Assembly: GCA_021155855.1 (NCBI GenBank) | Contig: JAJNAZ010000007.1 | Span: 62,001-126,000, forward strand | DNA length: 64,000 nucleotides | Origin: Solirubrobacterales bacterium | GTDB lineage: Bacteria > Actinomycetota > Thermoleophilia > Solirubrobacterales > 70-9 | Reading direction: 5' to 3' | Shown here: positions 49,305 through 57,713 of the stretch, in pieces | Position numbering within the stretch: the stretch's first letter is position 1 | Layout: each line of letters starts with the position of its first letter | Position numbers and translations under genes: made by a program | Notes under the pieces: generated by a model | Told to the model about the DNA's origin: nothing | Database searches by the model: none | What the model saw: the letters and a program-made list of their open reading frames with translations, nothing else

Positions 49305-50255
49305 GTGGAATCCGCCGCATCGAACCACCGCTGGGGGCTGACGCTTCCGCTCGCCGGGCTGCCGCTTCGCGAGCACGCAGAGCAGCTCCGCCGCGCCGAG
49401 GCCACCGGGTACACCGACCTCTGGAGCGGTGAGACGAACGGGCCCGACGGCTTCACCCCGCTCGCCCTCGCCGCGGCGTGGACCGACTCGATGCGGCTCG
49501 GCACCGGCGTCGTCGGCGTCTTTCAGCGCGGGCCCGCCCTGTTGGCGCAGCAGGCGGCGGCGCTCGCCGACGCCACCGGGGGCCGCTTCGCGCTCGGGAT
49601 CGGCGCCTCCTCGGACCGGATCGTCGAGGGCTGGAACCGAATCCCGTTCGAGCGACCGCTGAGCCGGGTCTCCGATACGGTCGACTTCCTCCGCACGGCC
49701 TTCGCCGGCGAGCGGACCTCGACCGGGTTCAAGCTCGAGCAGGCCCCGCCCCAGCCGGTGCCGATCATTCTTGCGGCTCTGCGCGGGAGGATGCTCGAGC
49801 TCGCGGTCGCGAAGGCCGATGGCGCGATGTCGAACTTCCTCCCCCTCTCCGGCCTGCCCAGGGTTCGCGAGCAGCTCGCGAGCGCGCCACACGGGTTCGA
49901 GCTGCTGTGCCGGTTCTTCTGTCTCCCGGGCGAGCGCGAGCAGGTCGAGCCGCTGGCGCGGTTCATGTTCTCCTCCTACATCACGGTCCCGGTCTACGCG
50001 GCCTTCTACCGCTGGCTGGGCCACGGCGGTGCGATCGCCGAGATGTGCGAGGCATGGGCGGCGAAGGACCGGCAGCGCGCAGCCGCGGCCGCTCCGTGGG
50101 AGCTGATCGAGGACACCTTCATCTTCGGCGACGCGGAGCGGATGCGCGCCCGGGTGGACGAATTCGTCGCCGGCGGGATCACGCTTCCGGTGCTGACCCC
50201 GATCACGACGCCCGACAAGCTCGGCGAGCTGGTCGAGGCGCTCGGCCCGAGCTAG
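49305..50255 (+). CDS. LLM-class (luciferase-like) flavin/F420 oxidoreductase
   Basis: 316 residues of the bacterial luciferase-like TIM-barrel fold: WGLTLPLAGLPLREHAEQLRRAEATGYTDLW, then RLGTGVVGVFQRGPALLAQQAAALADATGGRFALGIG. The GTSTGF and PIILAALRGRMLELA segments are typical of actinobacterial members. Either FMN or F420 could be the cofactor. The substrate is unknown. It starts with GTG, 11 bases after TACGCT, and its stop is three bases from that of the convergent chimeric gene. Confidence 0.9.
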   Translation: MESAASNHRWGLTLPLAGLPLREHAEQLRRAEATGYTDLWSGETNGPDGFTPLALAAAWTDSMRLGTGVVGVFQRGPALLAQQAAALADATGGRFALGIGASSDRIVEGWNRIPFERPLSRVSDTVDFLRTAFAGERTSTGFKLEQAPPQPVPIILAALRGRMLELAVAKADGAMSNFLPLSGLPRVREQLASAPHGFELLCRFFCLPGEREQVEPLARFMFSSYITVPVYAAFYRWLGHGGAIAEMCEAWAAKDRQRAAAAAPWELIEDTFIFGDAERMRARVDEFVAGGITLPVLTPITTPDKLGELVEALGPS

Positions 50256-50258
50256 ACG

Positions 50259-51461
50259 TCAGGCCCCCGATTCGTCCCGCGTGCGGGCGACCACCAGCAG
50301 GTATCGATACGGGAACTCAGCCGGCCCCCCGGGGGCGCCTCGATTCGAGGTCTCGGCGAACTCTTGGAACTCCCGGTCCATGGCGGCGAGTCGGTCGGGC
50401 TGATCCGCGAGGCCGGCGTAGATCGCCACGGCCGGGCCGAAGGTCGCCTTGAAGTGGTCCACGTAGGCGCGCGGGCTCGGGGCGGTCTCCACGTACTTAT
50501 TGCGCGACATCTCAAGCGCTGCGACACGGTCGCCGAACAGCGCTCGAACATGCTCCTCGCTGCCCCAGGCGGTCGGCGGCAGCGCCCCTGGTGGAGGCGG
50601 CGGCGCGTAGCGGCCGAAGAGCTCGAAGAACCGCGCCGCCGTGCCCTCGGGAATGAAGGTGATCATCCCGATTGTCCCGCCCGGCCGACAGACCCTGACC
50701 AGCTCATCGGCCACCGCCTGATGGTCGGGGGCGAAGATCGCGCCCATCGACGAGGTGACGACATCGAACTCGGCAATGCGATCGCACCATTCGTGCGCCC
50801 GCTTGAAGTCGAGTACCGCCGTGCACGCGGTGACCAAGAAGCAGCAGGTCCACGCGGTCGAGATCGGGATCGTCGCCTCGCCCTCGAGCGCGGTGGCGGT
50901 GGCCTCGTCGAGGCAGCGCATCCCCTGCTCGACCTCGGCGCAGGCGACCAGGGCGCCGCCCTCCAGCGCGAGCCCGAGCATCTCGAGGTCTGCGACACCG
51001 AATTCACGCCCGAGCTCGGCCGCCTCGCTCGCAAGCCGGCGCGCCTTCGCGGTGTCGCCGTCGGCGTGAGCGATGTAGCCCTCGTGGAAGGCGAGCCAGC
51101 CATGGTCGGGCCCGGGCTCGAGCGGCTCGAGCAAGCGCCGCGCCCGCTCGAGCCAACCGCTCGCCACGGCCACCGCGCCGTTGAAGTCGAGCTGGTCGAC
51201 CGCGATCCAGGTCGCCATCCGAGCGGCGCCAGCCGAGTCGCCGCCCCGCCGGTAGGCCTTGTAGGCGCGTCCGCGAGCGTCGAACACGGTGTCGGCGTCG
51301 TCCATCCACCATGCGGCCCAGCTCAGCCCCTCGAGCGCCTCCGGCACCTGGACCGACTCGAGCGCAGCTTCGAAGCTTCGGCGCGCCTCCTCCCACGCAC
51401 CGCTGCCGAGCGCCTCCTGGCCGGCGCTGACGAGGTTCGCGTGCCCGGGCGATTGCGCCAC
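50259..51461 (-). CDS. Chimeric protein: LuxR-type TPR region joined to C-terminal half of a methyltransferase
   Basis: About 400 residues. Residues 1-231 match the TPR-like region of LuxR-family regulators (ALEGLSWAAWWMDDADTVFD, LDEATATALEGEA, TAWTCCFLVTACTAV, FKRAHEWCDRIAEF). From residue 232 the text changes to the second half of a class I methyltransferase (DVVTSSMGAIFAPDHQAVAD, LVRVCRPGGTIGMITF). The SAM motif I half and the LuxR HTH are both absent. The join is in frame near 50766. Start GTG 51461 lies six bases after TACGGT; an ATG at 51524 lies inside an inverted repeat. A deletion fusion or an assembly chimera is likely, and an active enzyme is not. Confidence 0.75.
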   Translation of the reverse strand: MAQSPGHANLVSAGQEALGSGAWEEARRSFEAALESVQVPEALEGLSWAAWWMDDADTVFDARGRAYKAYRRGGDSAGAARMATWIAVDQLDFNGAVAVASGWLERARRLLEPLEPGPDHGWLAFHEGYIAHADGDTAKARRLASEAAELGREFGVADLEMLGLALEGGALVACAEVEQGMRCLDEATATALEGEATIPISTAWTCCFLVTACTAVLDFKRAHEWCDRIAEFDVVTSSMGAIFAPDHQAVADELVRVCRPGGTIGMITFIPEGTAARFFELFGRYAPPPPPGALPPTAWGSEEHVRALFGDRVAALEMSRNKYVETAPSPRAYVDHFKATFGPAVAIYAGLADQPDRLAAMDREFQEFAETSNRGAPGGPAEFPYRYLLVVARTRDESGA

Positions 51462-51511
51462 CGCCCAACCGTAACCGCGAACCGCTCTGACTTCCGCCGG
51501 CTCAGCGAGCG

Positions 51512-51580
51512 CCTCGACCTGCATGCGGCCCGACGAACCTGGACGAACGGATAGATTGCCGGGCCGCATGCAGGTCGAGG
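51512..51580. repeat. Perfect 21-bp inverted repeat with 27-base loop
   Basis: The arm at 51512-51532 is the exact reverse complement of that at 51560-51580. The right arm contains the SDR start (GCATGCAGGTCGAGG); the left arm therefore is an inverted copy of the SDR start, pointing at the chimeric gene. Chance identity of this length is very unlikely. A foldback duplication, an inversion end or an assembly artefact would all explain it. Confidence 0.9.
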
Positions 51581-52332
51581 GAGCCAACGCGCTCGTGGTC
51601 GGCGGGGCCTCCGGTCTCGGAGAGGCGACCGCACGCCGGCTGCACGCGGAGGGCGCTTCGGTGCTGATCGCCGACCTCAACGCCGACAAGGGCGGGACGC
51701 TGGCGAGCGAGCTCGGCGAGCGGGCGGGCTTCATCGAGGCTGACGTGCTCGAGGCCGAGGAGGTAGAGGCGGCAGTGGGCGCGGCGAGGGAGGACGGCGA
51801 GCTCCGAATCTCGGTCTGTTGCGCCGGGATCGGCTGGGCGCAGCGGACCGTCTCGAAGCAGGGCCCACACGACCTCGAGATCTTCACCAATGTGGTCAAG
51901 GTGAACTTGATCGGGACCTTCAACGTGCTGCGGCTCGCCGCTGCCGCGATGGTCGGCAACGAGCCCGACGAGGGTGGTGAGCGCGGCGTCTGCGTCAACA
52001 CCGCCTCGATCGCCGCCTTCGACGGCCAGATCGGTCAGGTCGCCTACTCGGCGTCGAAAGGCGGCATCGTCGGCCTCACCCTGCCGGCGGCCCGCGACCT
52101 CGCCGGCCGCGGGGTCCGCGTGCTGACGATCGCCCCCGGCCTCTTCGACACCCCGTTGCTCGCCGGTCTGCCCGCGGAGCAGCGCGAGAAGCTTGGCGCC
52201 GGCATCCCCTTCCCCTCCCGCCTCGGCCGGCCCGCCGAATACGCCGACCTGGTCGCCGCAACCGTCGCCAACCCGATGCTCAACGGCGAGACGATCCGGC
52301 TCGACGGCGCGCTGCGGATGCCCCCGCGGTAG
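51568..52332 (+). CDS. Short-chain dehydrogenase, 3-hydroxyacyl-CoA dehydrogenase type-2-like
   Basis: A 254-residue SDR. The NAD-binding motif is [16 protein letters not shown] (about 10-25), D52 of [10 protein letters not shown] prefers [15 protein letters not shown] replaces the NAG motif, and the catalytic set is Ser in NTASIAAF and YSASK. The whole chain resembles human HSD17B10-like enzymes, which oxidise 3-hydroxyacyl-CoA including branched-chain intermediates, in line with the beta-oxidation genes elsewhere in the window. ATG at 51568 follows TAGATT by ten bases. Confidence 0.92.
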   Translation: MQVEGANALVVGGASGLGEATARRLHAEGASVLIADLNADKGGTLASELGERAGFIEADVLEAEEVEAAVGAAREDGELRISVCCAGIGWAQRTVSKQGPHDLEIFTNVVKVNLIGTFNVLRLAAAAMVGNEPDEGGERGVCVNTASIAAFDGQIGQVAYSASKGGIVGLTLPAARDLAGRGVRVLTIAPGLFDTPLLAGLPAEQREKLGAGIPFPSRLGRPAEYADLVAATVANPMLNGETIRLDGALRMPPR

Positions 52333-52405
52333 CCCAACCTGCCGATCAGAGCCCGGCCTCGTGGCGAGCTCCTGGCGCCACCGACTTGACGAATCGGCGC
52401 CCATG

Positions 52406-53314
52406 TCAGTCCGTCCCCTCGTACTCGGGATCGAACCAGACGCGCTTTTGCCACGGCGGGGTGACCGCGAACCGGGTCCGCTCCGCGGCGGCGATGGGCT
52501 CGAGCGGGAGCAGGCGCAGCCTCGCTGCCGGGGTGGTGCGCTCGGACTCGCGCCGGGCGAGCACGTCGCCGGCGTGGCTGCCGCCGGAGACGTAGATCGA
52601 GCCCAGCGACGGGCCCCAGCCGCGCTCGCCGCCGAGCTCGTAGCTGTATGAGTCGTGGGAGCTCGCCCGCGCCCGGGCGCCGCCACCGCGGCCGATCCGA
52701 AGCTGGAGCGATTCCCAGTCGTCGGGGTGGTAGGTCGGCCGGCCGACGGCGGTCGAGAGCTCGCGGATCGCCCGCCCGATCACCCCACCGCCCTCGGCCG
52801 TTGCGCTGCCCGGGTAGTAGAACCAGTACTGGAGGTAGAGGTTCCCGGCTCGCCGGCCGGAGCAGTCGGCCTCGCCGGGACCTGCGGCGCTCGCCGAACC
52901 GGCGCGGCAGTCGATCGCATGGAGGAAGGTGACCGCTCGCTCACCCGTGCGCGAGCGCCAGATCTCACCGTCCTCCGAGCCCTCGGCGCAGCCGTCCTCA
53001 CGGCAGCGGCGGTAATCGACCGGCAGCGCCCGCATCCCGTGTTCGTAGCGGACCTCGGGCGCATGCTTCGTGACCAGCGCGGCGATCTCGTCGCCGTAAG
53101 CCGCCACCAGCCGCGTGGTCTCGGCGGCGCACGACTCGCTCAGGCTGACGGCACAGGCGATCTTCGCGGCGATCGCCCGCGCCAGCACCATCCCGGGCGG
53201 GGCGATGCCGGCGGCCGCGGCGAGCACTGCGATCGCCAGCGAGACCAGCAGCACCAGCGCCACCCACTCGACCGTGCTCTGCCCACGCTCGCTCGAGACC
53301 CGACCCGGTGACAC
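52406..53314 (-). CDS. Pilin-like N-terminus fused to VPS62-like domain
   Basis: 302 residues. The N-terminus SSERGQSTVEWVALVLLVSLAIAVLAA has the class III prepilin/TadE form: basic leader, G-x3-E at +5 after the cleavage Gly, then a hydrophobic helix. Residues about 85-302 (NLYLQYWFYYPGSA, YHPDDWESLQLRIG, GSIYVSGGSHAGDVL) resemble the VPS62/DUF946 domain known from plants, fungi and some bacteria. Ten cysteines suggest an exported, disulfide-bonded domain. TAGCCT ends six bases before the GTG at 53314. No tad assembly genes are nearby. The combination is unusual. Confidence 0.75.
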   Translation of the reverse strand: MSPGRVSSERGQSTVEWVALVLLVSLAIAVLAAAAGIAPPGMVLARAIAAKIACAVSLSESCAAETTRLVAAYGDEIAALVTKHAPEVRYEHGMRALPVDYRRCREDGCAEGSEDGEIWRSRTGERAVTFLHAIDCRAGSASAAGPGEADCSGRRAGNLYLQYWFYYPGSATAEGGGVIGRAIRELSTAVGRPTYHPDDWESLQLRIGRGGGARARASSHDSYSYELGGERGWGPSLGSIYVSGGSHAGDVLARRESERTTPAARLRLLPLEPIAAAERTRFAVTPPWQKRVWFDPEYEGTD

Positions 53315-53426
53315 GGGTCGAGGCTAGGTCGGCGCCGTGCACCGGTGGCGAGCGAATCGTGCCCGCTTCGGCTCGATCGACAGCAGATACAGTCGCGCCA
53401 TCAACGCACGCGACCGGATCGAGGGA

Positions 53427-53657
53427 GTGCCGCGCAAGGAGGGTCGCGGGTGGCGGTTCTACGTCGTCGTCGTCGCGCTCGTGCTGCTGGCGATCTTCGT
53501 GCTTCAGAACTCGCAGTCGGTGCCGGTCGAGTTCCTGTTCACGACGATCGACACGCCGCTCTTCTTCGCCCTGATCGTCGCCGGGGCGCTCGGCGCGGTA
53601 ATCGGCTGGGCGACGCCGCGAGTGCGCCGCGGCGGCCATCGCGACGAGCGCGACTAG
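53427..53657 (+). CDS. LapA-domain (DUF1049) small membrane protein
   Basis: About 76 residues. Two hydrophobic helices (FYVVVVALVLLAIFVLQNSQ and FFALIVAGALGAVIGW) with VPVEFLFTTI between them form the LapA/DUF1049 domain, associated in some bacteria with lipopolysaccharide assembly or envelope stress. The tail is basic and short. The GTG at 53427 is the best start by homology; the frame is open further upstream, and TACAGT at 53388-53393 would give a leader of about 27 bases. Confidence 0.85.
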   Translation: MPRKEGRGWRFYVVVVALVLLAIFVLQNSQSVPVEFLFTTIDTPLFFALIVAGALGAVIGWATPRVRRGGHRDERD

Positions 53658-53669
53658 CGGGCCCGTCGA

Positions 53670-53804
53670 CTACGTCAGCTTCGAGATCACGGTCAGCAGC
53701 GCGAGTCGGGCGGATCGCCGAGGCCTCGCGGACGCCACGGGGCGCCGGTGCGTGGCCTGGCCCTCGGGCTTGGCCGTGAACAGGGTCACCATTGCTCTGG
53801 TCAT
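53670..53804 (-). CDS. Small basic protein, 44 residues
   Basis: A frame starting MTRAMVTLFTAKPEGQATHR and ending LLTVISKLT, rich in Arg and Ala. Support is the TAGGGT box ending seven bases before the ATG at 53804, the pattern shared by many genes here. There is no Shine-Dalgarno and no recognised family. A longer frame to 53885 has no such box. It could also be a chance frame. Confidence 0.4.
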   Translation of the reverse strand: MTRAMVTLFTAKPEGQATHRRPVASARPRRSARLALLTVISKLT

Positions 53805-53889
53805 GCGAACGACCCTAGGCGGTGTGCGCGCGAAAAGCACCGGGTGAACACCTAGTTCGTCCCCCGGGGCGACCCTTCCCAGCACGCGA

Positions 53890-55314
53890 CTAGAGCTCGG
53901 TGATCTCGCCGGCGATCTCGGCCGCGGCCCGCTTGGCGTCGGCGAACAGCATCGAGGTGTTCGGCTCGTAGAAGAGGTCGTTGTCGATGCCGGCGAAGCC
54001 GGGCGAGAGCGAGCGCTTGATCACGATCACCTGCTGCGCCTCGTGCACCTCGATGATCGGCATCCCGGCGATCGGGCTGTCGGGATCGTTCTTGGCGGCC
54101 GGGTTGGTGACGTCGTTGGCGCCGATTACCACCGCGACGTCGGTGCGCGGCAGCTCGGGGTTGATCTCGTCCATCTCGCGCAGCTTCTCGTAGGGCACGT
54201 CGGCTTCGGCGAGGAGAACGTTCATGTGACCGGGCATGCGTCCGGCTACCGGGTGGATCGCGTAGTTGACCGTCACCCCGCGCTTTTCGAGCTCGTCGGC
54301 CATCTCCTTGACCGCATGCTGGGCCTGAGCGACCGCGAGCCCGTACCCGGGGACGATCACCACCGAGTCGGCGTAGGCGAGCTTGATCGCCGCGTCCTGG
54401 GCGCCGATCGAGATGTGTGGGCGCTCCTCGCCGTCGCCGGCGCCGCCGCCGGCCGGGGCGCCGCCGAAGCCGGCGAAGAGGATGTTGGCGACCGAACGGT
54501 TCATCGCCGTCGCCATCTCCAGGGTGAGGATGGTTCCCGATGAGCCGACCAGGGTCCCGGCGACGATCAGCGCGACGTTGTCGAGCGCGAACCCGGCGGC
54601 GGCGGCGGCGAGACCCGTGAACGCGTTCAGCAGCGCGATCACCACCGGCATGTCGGCGCCGCCGATCGGCAGCACGACGAGGTTCCCCAGCACGGCCGCG
54701 GCGATCAGCACGCCGACGAACAGGCCCTGGGAGGGGTCGTCGTTGTTGATCCCGAGGGCGACGCAGGCGGCGAGGATCCCGGCCAGCAGCAGGGCGTTGA
54801 TCACCTGTTGGCCGGGGATCGCCAGCGGTTTCGTCGGGATCAGGTCCTGAAGCTTGGCGAAAGCGATGTTCGACCCCCAGAAGGAGACCGAGCCGATCAC
54901 GGCGGAGAACAGGATGGGGACCAGCTGGTCGAGCGGGATCTCCTCGCCGAGCGCGATCCCGTGGCGGATCTCCGACCAGGCGATCAGGGCGACGGCGCCG
55001 CCGCCGACGCCGTTGTAGAGCGCGACCATCTGCGGCATCTGGGTCATCTGGACCCGTATCGAGGCGACGACCCCGACCGCGGCGCCGATCGCGAGCCCGA
55101 CGATGATCAGGCCCCAGTTCCCGATCCCGTCGAGCAGCAGCGTGGTCGCAACCGCGATCGCCATCCCCACGGCCGCGATCAGGTTGCCCTGCTTGGCGGT
55201 CGTCGGATGGGTCCCGCGGCGGACCCCGAAGATGAACAGGGAGAAGGCGACGATGTAGAGGACGACCGCGAGGTCGCCGCCCGGCTCGATCACCGCGAGA
55301 ACAGGCATGCTCAT
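53890..55314 (-). CDS. pntB: NAD(P) transhydrogenase subunit beta
   Basis: 474 residues. The first about 270 form a membrane domain with around nine helices (including IGSVSFWGSNIAFAKLQ and LVVLPIGGADMPVVIALLN). The last about 180 form the NADP-binding domain III (VIVPGYGLAVAQAQHAVKEM, HPVAGRMPGHMNVLLAEA, VIGANDVTNPAAKNDP, FADAKR). With the two alpha parts it couples hydride transfer between NADH and NADP to proton movement across the membrane. The start overlaps pntAB (ATGA). Confidence 0.96.
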   Translation of the reverse strand: MSMPVLAVIEPGGDLAVVLYIVAFSLFIFGVRRGTHPTTAKQGNLIAAVGMAIAVATTLLLDGIGNWGLIIVGLAIGAAVGVVASIRVQMTQMPQMVALYNGVGGGAVALIAWSEIRHGIALGEEIPLDQLVPILFSAVIGSVSFWGSNIAFAKLQDLIPTKPLAIPGQQVINALLLAGILAACVALGINNDDPSQGLFVGVLIAAAVLGNLVVLPIGGADMPVVIALLNAFTGLAAAAAGFALDNVALIVAGTLVGSSGTILTLEMATAMNRSVANILFAGFGGAPAGGGAGDGEERPHISIGAQDAAIKLAYADSVVIVPGYGLAVAQAQHAVKEMADELEKRGVTVNYAIHPVAGRMPGHMNVLLAEADVPYEKLREMDEINPELPRTDVAVVIGANDVTNPAAKNDPDSPIAGMPIIEVHEAQQVIVIKRSLSPGFAGIDNDLFYEPNTSMLFADAKRAAAEIAGEITEL

Positions 55315-55682
55315 CCCTCAGACGACCCCTCCGCCTCCGGACGAATCCCGGCAGACCCGGGATCACCGGGAGCTGACGATCCCTCGGAGGAGGAGGCGGG
55401 CGGCTTTGGTTTCCGGGCGAACATTCCGAGCATCCGGTCGGTGACCATGAAGCCGCCGACGATGTTGATCGTCCCGAAGGCGATCGCGATCACACCGATC
55501 ACGTATTCGATCGCGTCGTCGCCGAAGCCGACCACGATCAGGCCGCCGAGCAGGACGATGCCGTGAATCGCGTTCGTCTGGCTCATCAAGGGCGTGTGCA
55601 GTGTGGTCGGTACCTTCGAGATCACCTCGAAGCCGACGAATGCGGCGAGCACGAAGATCGTGATCTCGGTGATCAGATCCAT
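55311..55682 (-). CDS. pntAB: NAD(P) transhydrogenase subunit alpha part 2 (membrane)
   Basis: 123 residues with three membrane helices: ITIFVLAAFVGFEVI, NAIHGIVLLGGLIVVGFG and VIGVIAIAFGTINIVGGFMV. The VPTTLHTPLMSQTNAIHG loop is diagnostic for the alpha-2 membrane segment. An additional hydrophilic Ser/Gly/Pro tail of about 30 residues is longer than usual. The separate gene indicates the three-polypeptide transhydrogenase form. The start shares one base with the pntAA stop and the stop overlaps pntB. Confidence 0.95.
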   Translation of the reverse strand: MDLITEITIFVLAAFVGFEVISKVPTTLHTPLMSQTNAIHGIVLLGGLIVVGFGDDAIEYVIGVIAIAFGTINIVGGFMVTDRMLGMFARKPKPPASSSEGSSAPGDPGSAGIRPEAEGSSEG

Positions 55683-56833
55683 CAGCTGCTCGTGGCTCGC
55701 TGCTCGCTGCCCGTGACCCGGGCCGCGCGTTCGTTGCGGATCTCCCCCTCGTGGGTGATGCAGGCGCCGGCGACGATCTCGTCGTCGAAGTCGAGGCTGA
55801 GGCTGCCCTCGTCCGAGATCAGCAGGGCGAGCAGGTTCTCGACGTTCTTGGCGTAGAGCTGCGAGGCGTGCGCGGCCATGTCGGAGGGCAGGTTGACCGG
55901 GGAGATCACCTTGACCCCGTTATCCGCGACGACCGTTTCCCCGGCCTCGGTGAGCTCGCAGTTGCCGCCCGAGTCGCCCGCGAGGTCGATGATCACGGCG
56001 CCGGGCGCCATGTTCGCGACCGCCTGCCGGGTGAGCAGGATCGGCGCCGCTCGGCCCGGGATCTGGGCGGTGGTGATGATCACGTCCTGCTTCGCCGCGG
56101 CCTCGGCGAGCGCCTCGCGCACCTGCGCGTTCTCCTCCTCGGTCAGCGGCCGGGCGTAGCCGCCCTCGGCCTCGGCGTCGGGGATGAACTCGAGCTCGAG
56201 CGGGCGCCCGCCCAGCGAGGCGATCTGCTCCCAGGCGGCGCGGCGGATGTCGAAGCCCGAGACCACGGCGCCGAGGCGTCTCGCGGTGGCGATCGCCTGC
56301 AGGCCGGCCACCCCGGCGCCGAGCACGAGCACCCGCGCGGGCGCGACCGTGCCCGCGGCCGTGGTCATCATCGGGAAGAAGCGACCCGCTTCGCGGGCGG
56401 CGAGCAGGGAGGCGGCGTAGCCCGCGACGTTCGCCTGCGAGGAGAGCGCGTCCATCGCCTGCGCTCGTGTGATCCGGGGGATCGCCTCCATGGCAAGGCT
56501 GGTCACGCCGTGCGAGGCGAGCGCCTCGTTGGTCGCCCCGGAAGTCAACGGCGCGAGGTGACCGATCAGCAGCTGGCCCCGCCTCAGCCGTCCGATTTCC
56601 TCGGTGGTCGGCACCGCCACCTTGACCACGACGTCGGCACCCCAGGCGGAGTCAGCGGATCCGACGCTGGCCCCGGCGTCACCGTACTCGGAGTCGGGAT
56701 GCCCCGCCTGCGCACCGGCGCCGGCTTCGAGCGCAACCTCGATCCCCTTCTCGACCAGGGAGCCGACCACGTCCGGGATCAGCGCCACGCGGCGCTCGCC
56801 CTGGGCGGTCTCTTTGGGAACCCCGACGTTCAT
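55682..56833 (-). CDS. pntAA: NAD(P) transhydrogenase subunit alpha part 1 (NAD-binding)
   Basis: 383 residues of soluble domain I, alanine-dehydrogenase-like. MNVGVPKETAQGERRVALIP starts the domain; the Rossmann motif is VLVLGAGVAGLQAIATARRLGA; IIDLAGDSGGNCELT and NLPSDMAAHASQLYAKNV follow. It binds NADH and docks on the pntAB/pntB membrane unit. TAGGCT lies 18 bases before the ATG, giving a short leader. Divergent from a TSUP transporter. Confidence 0.96.
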   Translation of the reverse strand: MNVGVPKETAQGERRVALIPDVVGSLVEKGIEVALEAGAGAQAGHPDSEYGDAGASVGSADSAWGADVVVKVAVPTTEEIGRLRRGQLLIGHLAPLTSGATNEALASHGVTSLAMEAIPRITRAQAMDALSSQANVAGYAASLLAAREAGRFFPMMTTAAGTVAPARVLVLGAGVAGLQAIATARRLGAVVSGFDIRRAAWEQIASLGGRPLELEFIPDAEAEGGYARPLTEEENAQVREALAEAAAKQDVIITTAQIPGRAAPILLTRQAVANMAPGAVIIDLAGDSGGNCELTEAGETVVADNGVKVISPVNLPSDMAAHASQLYAKNVENLLALLISDEGSLSLDFDDEIVAGACITHEGEIRNERAARVTGSEQRATSS

Positions 56834-56886
56834 GGGCCTTAAAGCCGCGAGAGCCTAACGAACCGCCATGGGTCAATGTTCCGCTG

Positions 56887-57651
56887 ATGGACCTGCTGAT
56901 CGGCGCCGGGGCGGCGTTCGCGATCGCGCTCGTGACCACCCCCGTCGGCGTCTCGGGGGCCGTGTTCCTGATCCCGGTCCAGGTCAGCGTGCTCGAGACG
57001 CCGAATCCGGCGGTGACGCCGACGAACCTGTTCTACAACCTGATCGCAACCCCGGGCGCCCTGGCGCGCTACGGTCGCGACCGGGTGGCCGCGTCGCGCC
57101 TTGCGCGGCCGCTGGTGCTCGGGACTCTGCCGGGCGTGGTCGCCGGCGCCGTGATCCGGGTCACCTTGGTCGACGGGCCCGATGCCTTCCTCGTCGTCAT
57201 CGCCGTGGTGCTGATCCCGCTCGGGCTCGTGCTCGCCGCCGGCCCCCCGCCCAAGCTCGAGGATGGCTCCCGGCCCTCCGAGCGCGCGTTGACGCTGCTC
57301 GGGCTCGCGGTCGGCGCCCTGGGCGGCATCTACGGAATCGGCGGCGGCTCGATCCTCGGGCCGATCCTGGTCGCCGCCGGGATCTCGATCTACGAGGTCG
57401 CCCCGGCGGCGCTCGCCGCCACCTTCCTCACCTCGATCGCCGGAGTCGCCGCCTTCGCCCTGCTCAGCGTCGTGGCGGCCGGCGCGGTCGCCCCGGAGTG
57501 GGACCTGGGCCTGGCGATCGGGATCGGCGGCCTCGCCGGCGGCTGGTGCGGGGCGGCGCTGCAGCCGCGCCTGCCCGAGGCGCTGCTGCGCCGCGGGCTC
57601 GGCCTGATCGCCCTCGCCCTCGGCGTGCGCTACGCGGTGCTGGCCGTCTAG
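56887..57651 (+). CDS. TSUP (TauE/SafE) family anion permease
   Basis: 254 residues with about eight hydrophobic segments in two related halves, each with the TSUP pattern: TTPVGVSGAVFLIPVQVSVL with NPAVTPTNLFYN, and GALGGIYGIGGGSILGPILV with APAALAATFLTSIAGVAAF. Members export or import sulfite, sulfonates or other small anions; the substrate here is unknown. CAATGT, a weak -10, ends seven bases before the ATG. Confidence 0.92.
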   Translation: MDLLIGAGAAFAIALVTTPVGVSGAVFLIPVQVSVLETPNPAVTPTNLFYNLIATPGALARYGRDRVAASRLARPLVLGTLPGVVAGAVIRVTLVDGPDAFLVVIAVVLIPLGLVLAAGPPPKLEDGSRPSERALTLLGLAVGALGGIYGIGGGSILGPILVAAGISIYEVAPAALAATFLTSIAGVAAFALLSVVAAGAVAPEWDLGLAIGIGGLAGGWCGAALQPRLPEALLRRGLGLIALALGVRYAVLAV

Positions 57652-57713
57652 ACGGCCCAGGTCGTACGACGGTCGCGGACCATCACCGTCAGCCGGTCGA
57701 TCGAGACCAGGAT

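Noticed and set aside
51462..51524. ATG at 51524 as start of the chimeric gene
   Set aside because: It lies inside an inverted copy of the SDR start. GTG 51461 has a TACGGT box six bases upstream and matches where such TPR proteins begin.
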